Assembly: GCF_000420865.1 (NCBI RefSeq)
Contig: NZ_ATVT01000015.1
Location: 38,582-102,581, forward strand
DNA: 64,000 nucleotides
Direction of reading: 5' to 3'
From: Butyrivibrio sp. XPD2006
GTDB lineage: Bacteria > Bacillota > Clostridia > Lachnospirales > Lachnospiraceae
The notes beneath the pieces were generated by a model that had not been told where the DNA came from, made no database searches, and saw only the letters and a list, made by a program, of their open reading frames with translations. How positions within the stretch are numbered: the first letter of the stretch is position 1; each line of letters opens with the position of its first letter. Positions 47,099-55,891 of the stretch are shown here, piece after piece. Made by a program: the position numbers and the translations under genes.

Positions 47099-47127
47099 TT
47101 GCAATTAATAAAAGAACCACGTATAAT
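47099..47127 (+). promoter_or_regulatory. tRNA-Gln promoter
   Basis: TTGCAA (47099-47104), 17 bases, perfect TATAAT (47122-47127), 14 bases before the tRNA. Confidence 0.75.
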
Positions 47128-47141
47128 TACTTCTTGTCCGA

Positions 47142-47214
47142 TGGGCTATCGCCAAGCGGTAAGGCAACGGACTCTGACTCCGTCATTACGTAGGTTCGAA
47201 TCCTACTAGCCCAG
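47142..47214 (+). tRNA. tRNA-Gln (anticodon CUG)
   Basis: A 73-base cloverleaf: acceptor TGGGCTA/TAGCCCA, discriminator G, D-arm GCC/GGC with AAGCGGTAA loop, anticodon stem ACGGA/TCCGT with loop CTCTGAC (anticodon CTG), T-arm GTAGG/CCTAC with TTCGAAT loop. CCA is not encoded. It has its own promoter and terminator. Confidence 0.95.
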
Positions 47215-47219
47215 CTATC

Positions 47220-47256
47220 AAGCTCTTCAAAGCGTTAGCTTTGAAGAGCTTTTTGC
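47220..47256 (+). terminator. Rho-independent terminator after tRNA-Gln
   Basis: A 14-bp stem AAGCTCTTCAAAGC (47220-47233) with its complement (47238-47251), loop GTTA, followed by T5 (47250-47254). Confidence 0.9.
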
Positions 47257-47294
47257 GTGTTATTGCAGAGCCATGTAGATATCAGGAGGTACTT

Positions 47295-48023
47295 ATGTAC
47301 AGCTTCAATTCCAGAATCAGATACAGCGAGACAGACACAAATGCAGAACTGACAATTGAATCCCTGATCAACTATTTTCAGGATTGTTCCACGTTCCATA
47401 CACAGGACGGACCGGCTTCCATGGAGTATCTTAAAAAGAACGGACTGGCCTGGGTGCTCAACTCATGGCAGATTGAGATAAACAGACTCCCCAGGCTCTG
47501 TGAGGAAGTGATCATCGGAACTGTTCCCTATGAGATCAAGGGATACTTTGGCCTTCGTAACTTCTTTATGGATACGGTTGATGGCGAGAGACTTGCTGTG
47601 GCCAATTCTGAGTGGACGCTGTTTAACTTTGTAAAAGGGATTCCTGCCAAGATAACCCCTGAGATCATTGAAGCCTATCCGGTAGATGAGCGCCTTGATA
47701 TGGAGTACATGTCAAGGAAAATTGCTCTTCCCAAGGATGTGACTCCGGTGGCGGCGGATGAGATCGTGGTAAGAGAGCACCACCTTGATACAAACAATCA
47801 CGTAAACAACGGACAGTACGTGAGAATGGCCCTGGGCAGACTCGATAATGAGAGCATCAGGATTTCGAGGATCAGAGCTGAATACAGAAAGCAGGCAAGA
47901 CTTGGGGATATTTTGTACCCGGATGTTTATAAGTCTTTGCAAAATGACAGGATGTCCTATACTATTAATTTAAAGGATGCAGACGGCAATTGTGTCTGCA
48001 AGGTAGAGTTTATTGCGCAGTGA
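47295..48023 (+). CDS. Acyl-ACP thioesterase
   Basis: A 242-residue double-hotdog thioesterase of the FatA/FatB-like family, which releases fatty acids from acyl carrier protein. The first hotdog begins RYSETDTNAELTIESLINYFQD and contains AWVLNSWQIEINRLP. The second contains REHHLDTNNHVNNGQYVRMA, with the Asn-His of the catalytic site. The start at 47295 has CAGGAGGT upstream; earlier in-frame starts lie in the tRNA terminator. First of three co-directional genes with short gaps. Confidence 0.9.
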   Translation: MYSFNSRIRYSETDTNAELTIESLINYFQDCSTFHTQDGPASMEYLKKNGLAWVLNSWQIEINRLPRLCEEVIIGTVPYEIKGYFGLRNFFMDTVDGERLAVANSEWTLFNFVKGIPAKITPEIIEAYPVDERLDMEYMSRKIALPKDVTPVAADEIVVREHHLDTNNHVNNGQYVRMALGRLDNESIRISRIRAEYRKQARLGDILYPDVYKSLQNDRMSYTINLKDADGNCVCKVEFIAQ

Positions 48024-48062
48024 GGCAATTGCGATATCTCTTTTGAGAAGAACGGAGTTCAT

Positions 48063-48893
48063 ATGATTAAATTAGGTGAAAAGCAGGTTTTAAAGGTTGT
48101 TAAGAAGGTAGACTTCGGTGTGTATTTAGCAGATACCGATCCGGAGGAGAAAGTTCTTTTGCCAAGCAAGCAGGTTCCGGCAGGAACAGATCTCGGCTCT
48201 AAGATAGAGGTCTTTATCTACAGGGATTCTGATGACAGGCTGATCGCGACAACCGCCGAGCCCAAGATAATGCTTGGTGATGTCAGACTTCTTAAGGTCA
48301 AGGATGTGGCCAGAATCGGAGCCTTCATGGATTGGGGGCTTGAGAAGGATGTGCTTCTTCCCTTCAAGGAGCAGACCAGAAAGGTTAAGCCCGGAGAAGA
48401 GGTACTCTGTGCCATGTATATCGACAAGAGTAACAGACTCTGCGTCACCATGAATGTATATCAGTATCTTTTGACAAACAGTCCATATAGCAAGGATGAC
48501 AAGGTAAGAGGTACTGTTTATGAAATGAGCGACAATTTTGGGGCTTTTGTGGCCGTTGACGACATCTATTCGGGCCTGATCCCCAAGAAAGAGCTCTACG
48601 GAAATATCGGAATAGGTGATCAGGTTACGGCGAGAGTTGTTTCAGTCAAGGACGACGGCAAGCTGAATCTGAGCATCAGAGAAAAGGCTTATCTTCAGAT
48701 GGATACAGATGCTGAAAAGGTCTTTTCCATGATAGAGGAAGGCGGCGGAAAGCTGCCGTTTACGGATAAGGCTTCACCTGAACTTATCAGAGAGAAGGTG
48801 GGCATGAGCAAGAATGAGTTTAAAAGAGCTGTAGGAAGACTTCTCAAGGAAGGCAAAATTGAGATCAGACCTGATTCGATAGTCAGGAAGTGA
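48063..48893 (+). CDS. CvfB/YitL-like S1 RNA-binding protein
   Basis: A 276-residue protein with successive S1-like beta-barrel domains and a C-terminal winged-helix part (KNEFKRAVGRLLKEGKIEI). The CvfB family includes regulators of virulence and exoprotein expression in Staphylococcus and Streptococcus; in Bacillus the homologue is YitL. The block FGVYLADTDPEEKVLLPSKQ at the start and GAFVAVDDIYSGLIPKKELYG in the third S1 domain are typical. It overlaps no gene and lies 39 bases after the thioesterase. Confidence 0.87.
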   Translation: MIKLGEKQVLKVVKKVDFGVYLADTDPEEKVLLPSKQVPAGTDLGSKIEVFIYRDSDDRLIATTAEPKIMLGDVRLLKVKDVARIGAFMDWGLEKDVLLPFKEQTRKVKPGEEVLCAMYIDKSNRLCVTMNVYQYLLTNSPYSKDDKVRGTVYEMSDNFGAFVAVDDIYSGLIPKKELYGNIGIGDQVTARVVSVKDDGKLNLSIREKAYLQMDTDAEKVFSMIEEGGGKLPFTDKASPELIREKVGMSKNEFKRAVGRLLKEGKIEIRPDSIVRK

Positions 48894-48901
48894 GGAGTGA
48901 C

Positions 48902-49825
48902 ATGGATTACAAAAGAGCCAACAGGGCATATCTCTACATGATCATATCAACTCTGGCCCTGGTACTTATCCTTACAGTATGGGTATTCAATACGGGAAGC
49001 CAATTTTCTATTTTGGCCAACAATCTCCTCAGTGAGCTTGTGATACTGGTTCCGGCTGTCGCTGCTATTCTCTACAGCGGAGACAGATTCAGGGTTGTGA
49101 TACCCTTCAGGCGGATAAAGATATCGTCAGCTCTGCTTACGGTATTGTATGTGGTGCTTCTTTTTCCGTTGGTAACTTTTATTAATTCAGTATCAATGCT
49201 GTTTGTGGATAATACGGTTGTGGGACTTTCGGATCAGATCCTCGGAATGCCCATGTGGCAGATGTTCTTATCCATCGGATTGTTTGGGCCGTTTGTAGAG
49301 GAAGTGGTTTTCAGGGGATTTTTCCTGCAGAGCTATCAGAGGACCGGAAGGATAATCGGTTCCATGATCCTCTCGTCTGTTCTTTTTGGAATGATGCATA
49401 TGAATTTCAATCAGTTCGCTTATGGAGCTGTAATGGGACTTATGCTCTCGCTCCTTGTGGAGGCAACGGGAAGCGTTTTGACATCGTTTATCGCCCATGC
49501 AACCTTTAACTCCATTGAGGTGATACTGATGTATGCTACGTCGGATGTCATCGACAATGCCGAGAATATGCTGACGGAGCTTGAAGCAACGGGGCAGATC
49601 CTTCTGACTATCGGACTGTATTTTGTGGCCGCTGTTATCTTTACATCGTTGGCCTTCTGTGTTGTGGTCAAGATATCTGATATGGAGCGGAGAAAAGAGT
49701 TCTTTGTCGGTATTCCCAAATGCCCGAAGCAAGGCTACAAACTCATTACGGTACCGCTTATAGTCGCAATTGTAATTGCTGTGGCATATATGATCGGAAT
49801 TGAATATCTTAATTCATTTATTTAA
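48902..49825 (+). CDS. CPBP-family intramembrane glutamic protease
   Basis: A 307-residue membrane protein with about eight hydrophobic segments. The CPBP (Abi/CAAX-like) motifs are FGPFVEEVVFRGFF (EExxxR, about residue 140) and the His motif in FGMMHMNFNQF plus a later SFIAHATFNS. Members process or inactivate membrane or bacteriocin-type peptides; the target here is unknown. I choose ATG 48902 over a GTG at 48890, because GAGGAGTG lies just upstream of the ATG. Ends the thioesterase-CvfB-CPBP run. Confidence 0.88.
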   Translation: MDYKRANRAYLYMIISTLALVLILTVWVFNTGSQFSILANNLLSELVILVPAVAAILYSGDRFRVVIPFRRIKISSALLTVLYVVLLFPLVTFINSVSMLFVDNTVVGLSDQILGMPMWQMFLSIGLFGPFVEEVVFRGFFLQSYQRTGRIIGSMILSSVLFGMMHMNFNQFAYGAVMGLMLSLLVEATGSVLTSFIAHATFNSIEVILMYATSDVIDNAENMLTELEATGQILLTIGLYFVAAVIFTSLAFCVVVKISDMERRKEFFVGIPKCPKQGYKLITVPLIVAIVIAVAYMIGIEYLNSFI

Positions 49826-49826
49826 A

Positions 49827-49875
49827 AAGAAGGGCTGTCGCACTGATTTAGTGCGCCAGCTCTTTATTTTTTTTG
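49827..49875 (+). terminator. Rho-independent terminator after the CPBP protease gene
   Basis: GGGCTGTCGCAC (49832-49843) pairs imperfectly with GTGCGCCAGCTC (49851-49862) around TGATTTA, then TTATTTTTTTT. The 11-base GGCTGTCGCAC arm is the same as that of the terminator at 53514. Confidence 0.85.
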
Positions 49876-50051
49876 CTTTTTGCCGATAAAAAAAGAGGCA
49901 GATTTATTTATAAACTATAAACTATCATAAAGTATTTATAAAAACGCAAAATTACAGCCTTTTATGATGAAGTGTATGATTGCCTCTGACCGATAATGTA
50001 TTTAGAAGCTAAGAGCGAAGGATGCTGTAAGCTGATTGAAAGGAGATTACA

Positions 50052-53000
50052 ATGAGAAAAGATAGTCTGATCAAAGATAAGAAGATTCTTTCAGCACTCA
50101 CGATTGGTATATCTGCAATGCTGTTTTTGCAGACACCTATTTCAGCGTATGCTGCATATGACGGTGAATTGGGTGATACTACTCCTCCGGACGATACAGA
50201 ATCCAGCAGTTCACAAACCCAGGATAATTACGAACCTGTTACAACTGAGGCTCAGGCTGAAGCTACACAGGCGCAGGAAGCATGTGTGAGCGAGAACGAT
50301 GTGATACCGGCTACGGAAGAAGCACCTGCTGTCGGAAGTGCACAGGCTGAAACTGTAGAAGCTGCAGATCTCATCGTTAACGGAGACGAAGAGAAAGACA
50401 TCGAAAAGGCCGGCGCGGAGTTTGCTGATGAGGAAGCTGCTCCTGAGGAGATAAATAATCTTGTTGAAGCTGCGCAGGAAGTTTTGGAAGACAAAGCTGA
50501 AGGCAGTGAAAATCTCAGCAATATAGAGGCAGCTGCAGCTGACATCAGTGGCAGCGAGGACAGCGCAAAAGAGCAGATTGCAGAAGCAGAAAGTGCCAAT
50601 AAAGAGGCTGATAAAGCCTATAATGATGCAGTAGAAGCAGTGGATAAAGCTGCAGATATAATGGGAACTACTGAGGATGACAAGGTTCCCGGTCTTATTC
50701 AGACGCAGGAAAATATCGACGAAATCGTTGATGACACCAACACAAAGGGACAGGAGCTTGTTGATAAGATTGCTGGCGCAGAGACTGAAGAAGAAATAGA
50801 AGCAGCCAAGGATGAACTTGATAAACTGATTAAAGACAGCAAGGACGATCTCGAAAGCCAGATAGAGCTCTTTAACGGACTGAGCGAGAGCTTCGATAAA
50901 GCTGTGCAGGAACTGAAAGATGCTCAGGAAGCACTTAATAAGGCAGATGAAAAATATCAGGAATCGCTTGATAACGCTGAGAATAAAACTAATGATGCCC
51001 AGAGCAAGGTTGATATTGCAAGTCAGAAAGTTGATAATCTTGTCGGTGCTATGAATGAGGCTCTGGCTGCCATAGACGCCATGGAACCCGGTGCTGATGA
51101 TCTTGATGCTACAAGAGGCGACCAGTGGCAGGGACTGTTCTCTGTTTCCAGTGAAAGCAGCAGAAATGTCATGAAACAGGTGATCAAGGATTATTATCTT
51201 ACTCAGGTACTTGGTGATGATCTTGTTGAAGATGAGGAGCATCCGGTTACTTATGTAGATCCTAAAAATAATGGTGGTAACTACGAGAGAAACTATACTA
51301 CTGTAAGCTACTATTGTAATGACAACGGTGAGATCAAGCAGGTAACCAGATATTTTAACTGGGATTCAATTGCTAAAGCCGACAAGGAACACCAAAATCA
51401 TGGCTATAATGGCGGCAGTAATAAAAAAGAGTTTGGCAGTGCAATAGTTATTTACGAAAAAGATGCGCAGGAGATTGATCCTACAGCTGCTCGCGATGCT
51501 ATTTCCGAGGAACTGCTACGAGCCCATTCGAAAGATCACAATTACTATCGCAATAATAACTTTATGCTTGATACCAATGATAACCTGACCAGAGGAAAAC
51601 AGCAGGGAATGTTCAGGCTGTACTCTTATATAGATTCTAATGGTAATGAGCAGATGATTACGCAATTTGAGCTGTTTGGAGGCAATCCCGGAGATCTTTT
51701 CCCTGAATTATTGAAAAATGGCAAGTACAATGATCAGGGCGATCTGACCAAGATATTTGATAAGACAGTCCTTGACGATGGAAGTGTTATCTATACAAAT
51801 AATTGGACGGGTGTTCAGTATGCAGGCCTTAAGCAGATAACTCCTGATGATCTTGTAACTCAGAACAAGAATGGTCTCTACAGAGATGCAAACTGCCTGA
51901 TACTGGGTGATACAGAAACTATTTCAAATGTACTTAAAGGCGAAGGCGGTTACAGTTATGTAAAGCAGAATGTTGTTGATAAGTACGGCATCAGCCAGGA
52001 AAAGGTAGACGAGCTGATAGAAGCTACCGCAAAGCTGAATAAATACATCGATAACAATTCTACAACCGGAATAAACAATCTTAAGGATAAGTACAATACC
52101 TATGCCACAGAAGTTGCTGAGGCTCAGAAGGCGGTTGAAAACGCTCAGACCCAGGTTGGCGAGTTATCAAGTGCGATCGATGAATTAAGAGACAAGAGCG
52201 TTAAGAAGTCAAAGACAATGATAGCAAAAGATGCCCTTGGAGTTGGAGACATTGCTACCCACTTTGGACTTACAGGCCTTGATGAGGCTCAGGCGGCAGA
52301 ACTTAACAACCTGACTCTTGCAGGACTCATAAGCAAGCTGAGCGAACTTAAGAAAGAGGCAAATGATAAGGTCAATGAGGCAAAAGGCCATCTGAGTACT
52401 GTTATTGATGATCTTATCAACAAGGCAGATGAGGCTGCTGTAAGGCCTGCTGCCGGTGGCGCAGATGAAACACCTTCTGCAGGTGAAGCGGCTACAACTG
52501 AAGCCGGCGGTGGTGAGGCTTCTCAGACAGAAACGGAAGCTGTGACACCTGATGTTGTTACACAAGCAGAACCTGAAGCAGCACCTGTTGTTGAAGTAAA
52601 AGAGGAAGCAGCCGGTACTGATGCTACTCAGGCAGAAGCTGTGGTAGCACCGGTTGTTGAAGAAAATGTTGAAGTATTAAATGCTGAAGTGGTTCAGGCG
52701 GAAACAGTGGCAGCACCTGCTGTTGAAGAAAATGTGACAGCAGTTGGTGGCGACGTGGTTCAGGCGGAAACAGTGGCAGCACCTGCTGTTGAAGAAAATG
52801 TGACAGCAGTTGGTGGCGACGTGGTTCAGGCAGAAACAGTGGCAGCTCCGGTTGTTGAAGGAAATATGGAAGCAGCTGGTGCTGATGCAGTTCAGACAAC
52901 ACCTGCAGTACAGACTATTGAAGACGCAGAAGTTGCTCTGGCAGATGCAGTGGCATCCCCGGTTGCAGGAGGAAATGTTGAAGAAGCCGGTGCCGGCGCA

Positions 53001-53489
53001 GTTCAGGCAGCACCTGTGGCAGCTACAGTTCAGACAGCACCTGTGGCAGCTACAACTCAGGCAGCGCAGGTTGTTGAAGGAAATGCGGAAGCAGTTAATG
53101 CAGATGCAGTTCAGGTAACACCTGCTGCACAGACAACAATAGAAGATGATGCAGTTGCCCTGGCAGATGCAGGTGATGGCGATGAAAGCAGAGATGAAGG
53201 CGGCAACGGAGACAACCAGGGTACCGTAGATATTGCTGACGAAGGAGTGGCTCTTGCTGGTACACCCGATGCAGCTGTGCTTCCCGCAGAAACAAAGGAA
53301 ACACTTACAGCCAAGCAGGAAATTGAGGACGCGGCTGTGCCTCTTGCTTCCAAAGACACGATCACTAACGAGACCAGAAAGATGAGCTGGTGGTGGCTGC
53401 TCATAATTGCATTGCTCGGTGCTACCGGTAAAAAGATGTACGATGAGCATGTCAGAAAAGAGGAAGAAAAAAAGAACAGACTGGACTGA
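50052..53489 (+). CDS. Large secreted coiled-coil surface protein with C-terminal membrane anchor
   Basis: A 1145-residue exported protein I cannot assign to a known family. A signal peptide is visible at 1-34. An acidic Ala/Glu/Asp coiled-coil-like region covers about 130-345, a more globular Asn/Tyr/Asp region about 355-650, and a second coil about 650-795. A Val/Ala/Glu-rich tail (about 795-1100) includes four 22-residue repeats. Four copies of an I-E/A-D-x-x-V-A/P-L-A motif occur in the last 250 residues; in related bacteria such motifs sit before sortase signals, but no LPXTG follows. Instead comes MSWWWLLIIALLGATG and a long basic tail (KKMYDEHVRKEEEKK), i.e. a transmembrane anchor. GAAAGGAG precedes the start. 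Confidence 0.82.
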   Translation: MRKDSLIKDKKILSALTIGISAMLFLQTPISAYAAYDGELGDTTPPDDTESSSSQTQDNYEPVTTEAQAEATQAQEACVSENDVIPATEEAPAVGSAQAETVEAADLIVNGDEEKDIEKAGAEFADEEAAPEEINNLVEAAQEVLEDKAEGSENLSNIEAAAADISGSEDSAKEQIAEAESANKEADKAYNDAVEAVDKAADIMGTTEDDKVPGLIQTQENIDEIVDDTNTKGQELVDKIAGAETEEEIEAAKDELDKLIKDSKDDLESQIELFNGLSESFDKAVQELKDAQEALNKADEKYQESLDNAENKTNDAQSKVDIASQKVDNLVGAMNEALAAIDAMEPGADDLDATRGDQWQGLFSVSSESSRNVMKQVIKDYYLTQVLGDDLVEDEEHPVTYVDPKNNGGNYERNYTTVSYYCNDNGEIKQVTRYFNWDSIAKADKEHQNHGYNGGSNKKEFGSAIVIYEKDAQEIDPTAARDAISEELLRAHSKDHNYYRNNNFMLDTNDNLTRGKQQGMFRLYSYIDSNGNEQMITQFELFGGNPGDLFPELLKNGKYNDQGDLTKIFDKTVLDDGSVIYTNNWTGVQYAGLKQITPDDLVTQNKNGLYRDANCLILGDTETISNVLKGEGGYSYVKQNVVDKYGISQEKVDELIEATAKLNKYIDNNSTTGINNLKDKYNTYATEVAEAQKAVENAQTQVGELSSAIDELRDKSVKKSKTMIAKDALGVGDIATHFGLTGLDEAQAAELNNLTLAGLISKLSELKKEANDKVNEAKGHLSTVIDDLINKADEAAVRPAAGGADETPSAGEAATTEAGGGEASQTETEAVTPDVVTQAEPEAAPVVEVKEEAAGTDATQAEAVVAPVVEENVEVLNAEVVQAETVAAPAVEENVTAVGGDVVQAETVAAPAVEENVTAVGGDVVQAETVAAPVVEGNMEAAGADAVQTTPAVQTIEDAEVALADAVASPVAGGNVEEAGAGAVQAAPVAATVQTAPVAATTQAAQVVEGNAEAVNADAVQVTPAAQTTIEDDAVALADAGDGDESRDEGGNGDNQGTVDIADEGVALAGTPDAAVLPAETKETLTAKQEIEDAAVPLASKDTITNETRKMSWWWLLIIALLGATGKKMYDEHVRKEEEKKNRLD
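52623..52886 (+). repeat. Four tandem 66-bp coding repeats in the surface protein
   Basis: Units start at 52623, 52689, 52755 and 52821. The second and third are identical over all 66 bases; the first and fourth are diverged. Each encodes 22 residues beginning VVQAETVAAP (or ATQAEAVVAP). The exact identity of two units suggests a recent duplication. Confidence 0.93.
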
Positions 53490-53510
53490 TATTTCGCAGT
53501 GATAAATGAA

Positions 53511-53549
53511 AACGGCTGTCGCACTAAACGGTGCGACAGCCATTTTTTT
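53511..53549. terminator. Bidirectional terminator between the surface protein and yjfB-like genes
   Basis: GGCTGTCGCAC (53514-53524) pairs exactly with GTGCGACAGCC (53531-53541), loop TAAACG; seven T follow on the plus strand and GTTTTC on the minus strand. Confidence 0.9.
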
Positions 53550-53556
53550 GATGGCC

Positions 53557-53745
53557 TCAGATGCTGATGTCGATATTTTGTCCGACATTGGGATCGAGAG
53601 ATGGCGAAGGCATTGAATTCATGGCCGAAACCATGGATGCTCCGGTTTCCTCGAGATTGTCGAGGCTCTTTGCGAGCATAGCAACGCCAAAATCATTCTT
53701 GATACTGTTCTGAGCTAAAGCCATCGATAAAGCAGGAATATCCAT
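53557..53745 (-). CDS. YjfB-family small putative motility protein
   Basis: A 62-residue protein that begins MDIPALSMALAQNSIKNDFG and ends DPNVGQNIDISI, the two hallmarks of the YjfB 'putative motility protein' family found in flagellated Firmicutes. Function is unknown; family genes are usually in the motility regulon. I choose the start at 53745 because AAGGAGGTG lies six bases upstream; the frame runs further but without a ribosome site. The upstream region has a sigma-28-like -10. Confidence 0.85.
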   Translation of the reverse strand: MDIPALSMALAQNSIKNDFGVAMLAKSLDNLEETGASMVSAMNSMPSPSLDPNVGQNIDISI

Positions 53746-53788
53746 ATGGCCACCTCCTTGTGTATGAATATATTGTCCCTTATCTGTT

Positions 53789-53819
53789 ATATCGGCGCCG
53801 AAGGACAAAAAAATTATTA
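53789..53819 (-). promoter_or_regulatory. Sigma-28 (FliA/SigD)-like promoter of the yjfB-like gene
   Basis: On the minus strand GCCGATAT (plus 53789-53796) matches the sigma-28 -10 GCCGATAA at seven of eight positions, 43 bases before the start codon. The -35 is weak (TAATAAT around 53813-53819, against TAAA). Confidence 0.45.
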
Positions 53820-54017
53820 CCGAAGATGAAATTGCGTGGCAAAAAATAAGGCGTCTTTTTGTGACTTTTGACCACAAAAATAAAAAAATAGACAAAAAAC
53901 ACCTCTCTTCATATAGATTTTTTTGTACATTTATATTAAAATGGATTAGTAATGATTTTTTCATTACAGATTTTGTAATAATTTAACCTGCACCCGGAGT
54001 GCAAGAAAGAGTGATAC

Positions 54018-55100
54018 ATGATTTCCAATCAGATTTTGCAGAACACAATCGACGGGCTCAAGAACATAGCACATGTAGACCTTTGTGTGCTTGATATTGA
54101 TGGCAAGGAGGTTGCATCTACCACTAATGAAATAGGCAATGTTTCAGCTGTGGCCAGGGACTTTGTTGAGTCTCCTGCAGACTCGCAGGAAATACAGGGC
54201 TATCAGTATTTCAAGATATATGATGAGCAGCAGCTTGAGTATCTGCTTATCTGTACAGGAAGCGGCGACAATATCTATATGCTTGGCAAGATGATCGCAT
54301 ATCAGATCCAGAGCCTTCTTGTTGCATACAAAGAGCGCTTTGATAAAGATAACTTCATCAAGAACCTGCTTTTGGACAACCTTCTTCTGGTTGATATCTA
54401 CAGCAGAGCCAAGAAACTCCACATTCAGAGCGATGCCAAGAGAGTAGCCATGATCGTAGAGTGCGCCGGCGGCAGGGACAGCAATATATTGGAGCTCACC
54501 AGAACCTGCGTGGGCAGCGGAACTGATTTTGTAACTGAGGTAGACGAGGACAATGTCATCGTTGTTAAGGATGTCAGCGATATGGGCAAGCCATATGAGA
54601 TTGCAAGATCTGCTGAGGACATTCTTTCATCTCTTGAAAAAGAGGGACTTTCAGGCGTAAGGATTGCCTATGGTACAGTTGTCGGTGAGATCAAAGAGGT
54701 GAGCCGTTCCTACAAGGAAGCCAAGATGGCTCTTGACGTAGGCAAGATATTCTTTGATGAGCGCAAGGTCATCTGCTACAGCGAACTGGGTATCGGCAGA
54801 CTTATTTATCAGCTTCCGATTCCGCTTTGCAAGATGTTTATTAAAGAGATCTTCGGAGGCAGGAACCCTGATGAATTCGATCAGGAGACCCTCAGTACCA
54901 TTGATAAGTTCTTCGAGAACAGCCTCAATGTTTCTGAGACTTCAAGACAGCTCTTCATTCACAGAAATACCCTCGTATACAGACTTGACAAGCTTCAGAA
55001 GAGCACCGGACTTGACCTTAGGGTCTTTGATGATGCCATTACTTTCAAAATTGCACTCATGGTTGTAAGATATATGAAGTACATGGAGAGGTTCACATAA
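54018..55100 (+). CDS. CdaR/PucR-type transcriptional regulator
   Basis: A 360-residue regulator. The C-terminal helix-turn-helix typical of the PucR/CdaR group is clear: FFENSLNVSETSRQLFIHRNTLVYRLDKLQKSTG (about residues 302-335). The N-terminal half resembles the sugar-diacid/GAF-like sensor region of CdaR, and the middle contains a GGDEF-like scaffold (GVRIAYGTVVGEIKEVSRSYKEAKMAL) without catalytic residues. Such proteins activate nearby or distant metabolic genes in response to a small ligand. The gene is divergent from yjfB and 50 bases upstream of ftsE; its ligand is unknown. Confidence 0.82.
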   Translation: MISNQILQNTIDGLKNIAHVDLCVLDIDGKEVASTTNEIGNVSAVARDFVESPADSQEIQGYQYFKIYDEQQLEYLLICTGSGDNIYMLGKMIAYQIQSLLVAYKERFDKDNFIKNLLLDNLLLVDIYSRAKKLHIQSDAKRVAMIVECAGGRDSNILELTRTCVGSGTDFVTEVDEDNVIVVKDVSDMGKPYEIARSAEDILSSLEKEGLSGVRIAYGTVVGEIKEVSRSYKEAKMALDVGKIFFDERKVICYSELGIGRLIYQLPIPLCKMFIKEIFGGRNPDEFDQETLSTIDKFFENSLNVSETSRQLFIHRNTLVYRLDKLQKSTGLDLRVFDDAITFKIALMVVRYMKYMERFT

Positions 55101-55150
55101 TCGATATGTAAGTTAGGATACATATTGACGGTTAAACAAAGAGGAGAGTT

Positions 55151-55891
55151 ATGGAAAGAGGATACAGAAAAAGAAAGACAAACAGGCAGATCCCCGAGGA
55201 TGAGGTGATCACGCTTGAAAACGTGACCAAATCTTATTCTACGGGTGCACCGGCCTTAAACGGAGTCACCCTTCATATCAAGAGGGGTGAATTTGTTTTT
55301 ATCGTGGGCGACAGCGGATCGGGTAAGTCTACTCTTATTAAGTTGCTTCTCAGAGAGCTTGTTCCCACTGACGGTGAGATTACAGTTCTCGGCTATAATC
55401 TCAAGAGAATCAAGCACAGCAAGATTCCGAAGTTCAGAAGAAATCTGGGAATAGTCTTCCAGGATTTCCGTCTTTTGAAGGACAGAAACGTCTATGAAAA
55501 CGTCGCTTTTGCCCAGAGGATAGTTCAGACACCTACAAGGGAAATCAAGCGAAACGTTCCGTCTATACTTGCCACAGTCAATCTGGCAGGAAAATACAAG
55601 AACAAAATCAATCAGCTTTCAGGTGGTGAGCAGCAGAGAGTTGCTCTTGCAAGGGCCCTTGTCAACAAGCCGGCCATTCTTCTTGCGGACGAGCCCACAG
55701 GAAACCTTGATCCCAATAACTCATGGGAGATTATGAAACTCATGGAGACTATCAACGAGAATGGTACAACCGTCATCGTAGTTACTCATAACAGAGAGAT
55801 CGTTAATGCTATGAAGAAGCGAGTTATTACCATGAAGAAGGGCGTCATTATAGAGGACGAGGAAGAGGGTATGTACATCGATGAGGATTAA
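55151..55891 (+). CDS. ftsE: Cell division ATP-binding protein FtsE
   Basis: A 246-residue ABC ATPase, partner of FtsX in controlling peptidoglycan hydrolases at the septum. Walker A GDSGSGKST (about residue 54), the Q-loop VFQDFRLL, signature LSGGEQQRVALARAL, Walker B ILLADEPTGNLDP and switch His VVTHNRE are all present. An N-terminal Arg/Lys-rich extension of about 15 residues (ERGYRKRKTNRQ) precedes the usual start; the ATG at 55151 has AGAGGAG upstream. Overlaps ftsX by 11 bases. Confidence 0.96.
   Translation: MERGYRKRKTNRQIPEDEVITLENVTKSYSTGAPALNGVTLHIKRGEFVFIVGDSGSGKSTLIKLLLRELVPTDGEITVLGYNLKRIKHSKIPKFRRNLGIVFQDFRLLKDRNVYENVAFAQRIVQTPTREIKRNVPSILATVNLAGKYKNKINQLSGGEQQRVALARALVNKPAILLADEPTGNLDPNNSWEIMKLMETINENGTTVIVVTHNREIVNAMKKRVITMKKGVIIEDEEEGMYIDED

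Noticed and set aside
49989..49996. Sigma-28 promoter for the large surface gene
   Set aside because: ACCGATAA resembles a -10 but there is no acceptable -35; mentioned only as a weak hint, not annotated.
50211..51242. A 343-codon minus-strand frame inside the large surface gene
   Set aside because: Low-complexity coding on the plus strand gives long antisense frames; the product is an Ile/Phe/Cys-rich artefact.
50052..53489. LPXTG sortase signal at the C-terminus
   Set aside because: No LPXTG, NPXTN or close variant precedes the final helix, so it is not called a standard sortase substrate.
52677..53588. A 303-codon minus-strand frame over the repeat region
   Set aside because: Artefact of the repetitive plus-strand coding; Cys/His-rich translation with no start signal.
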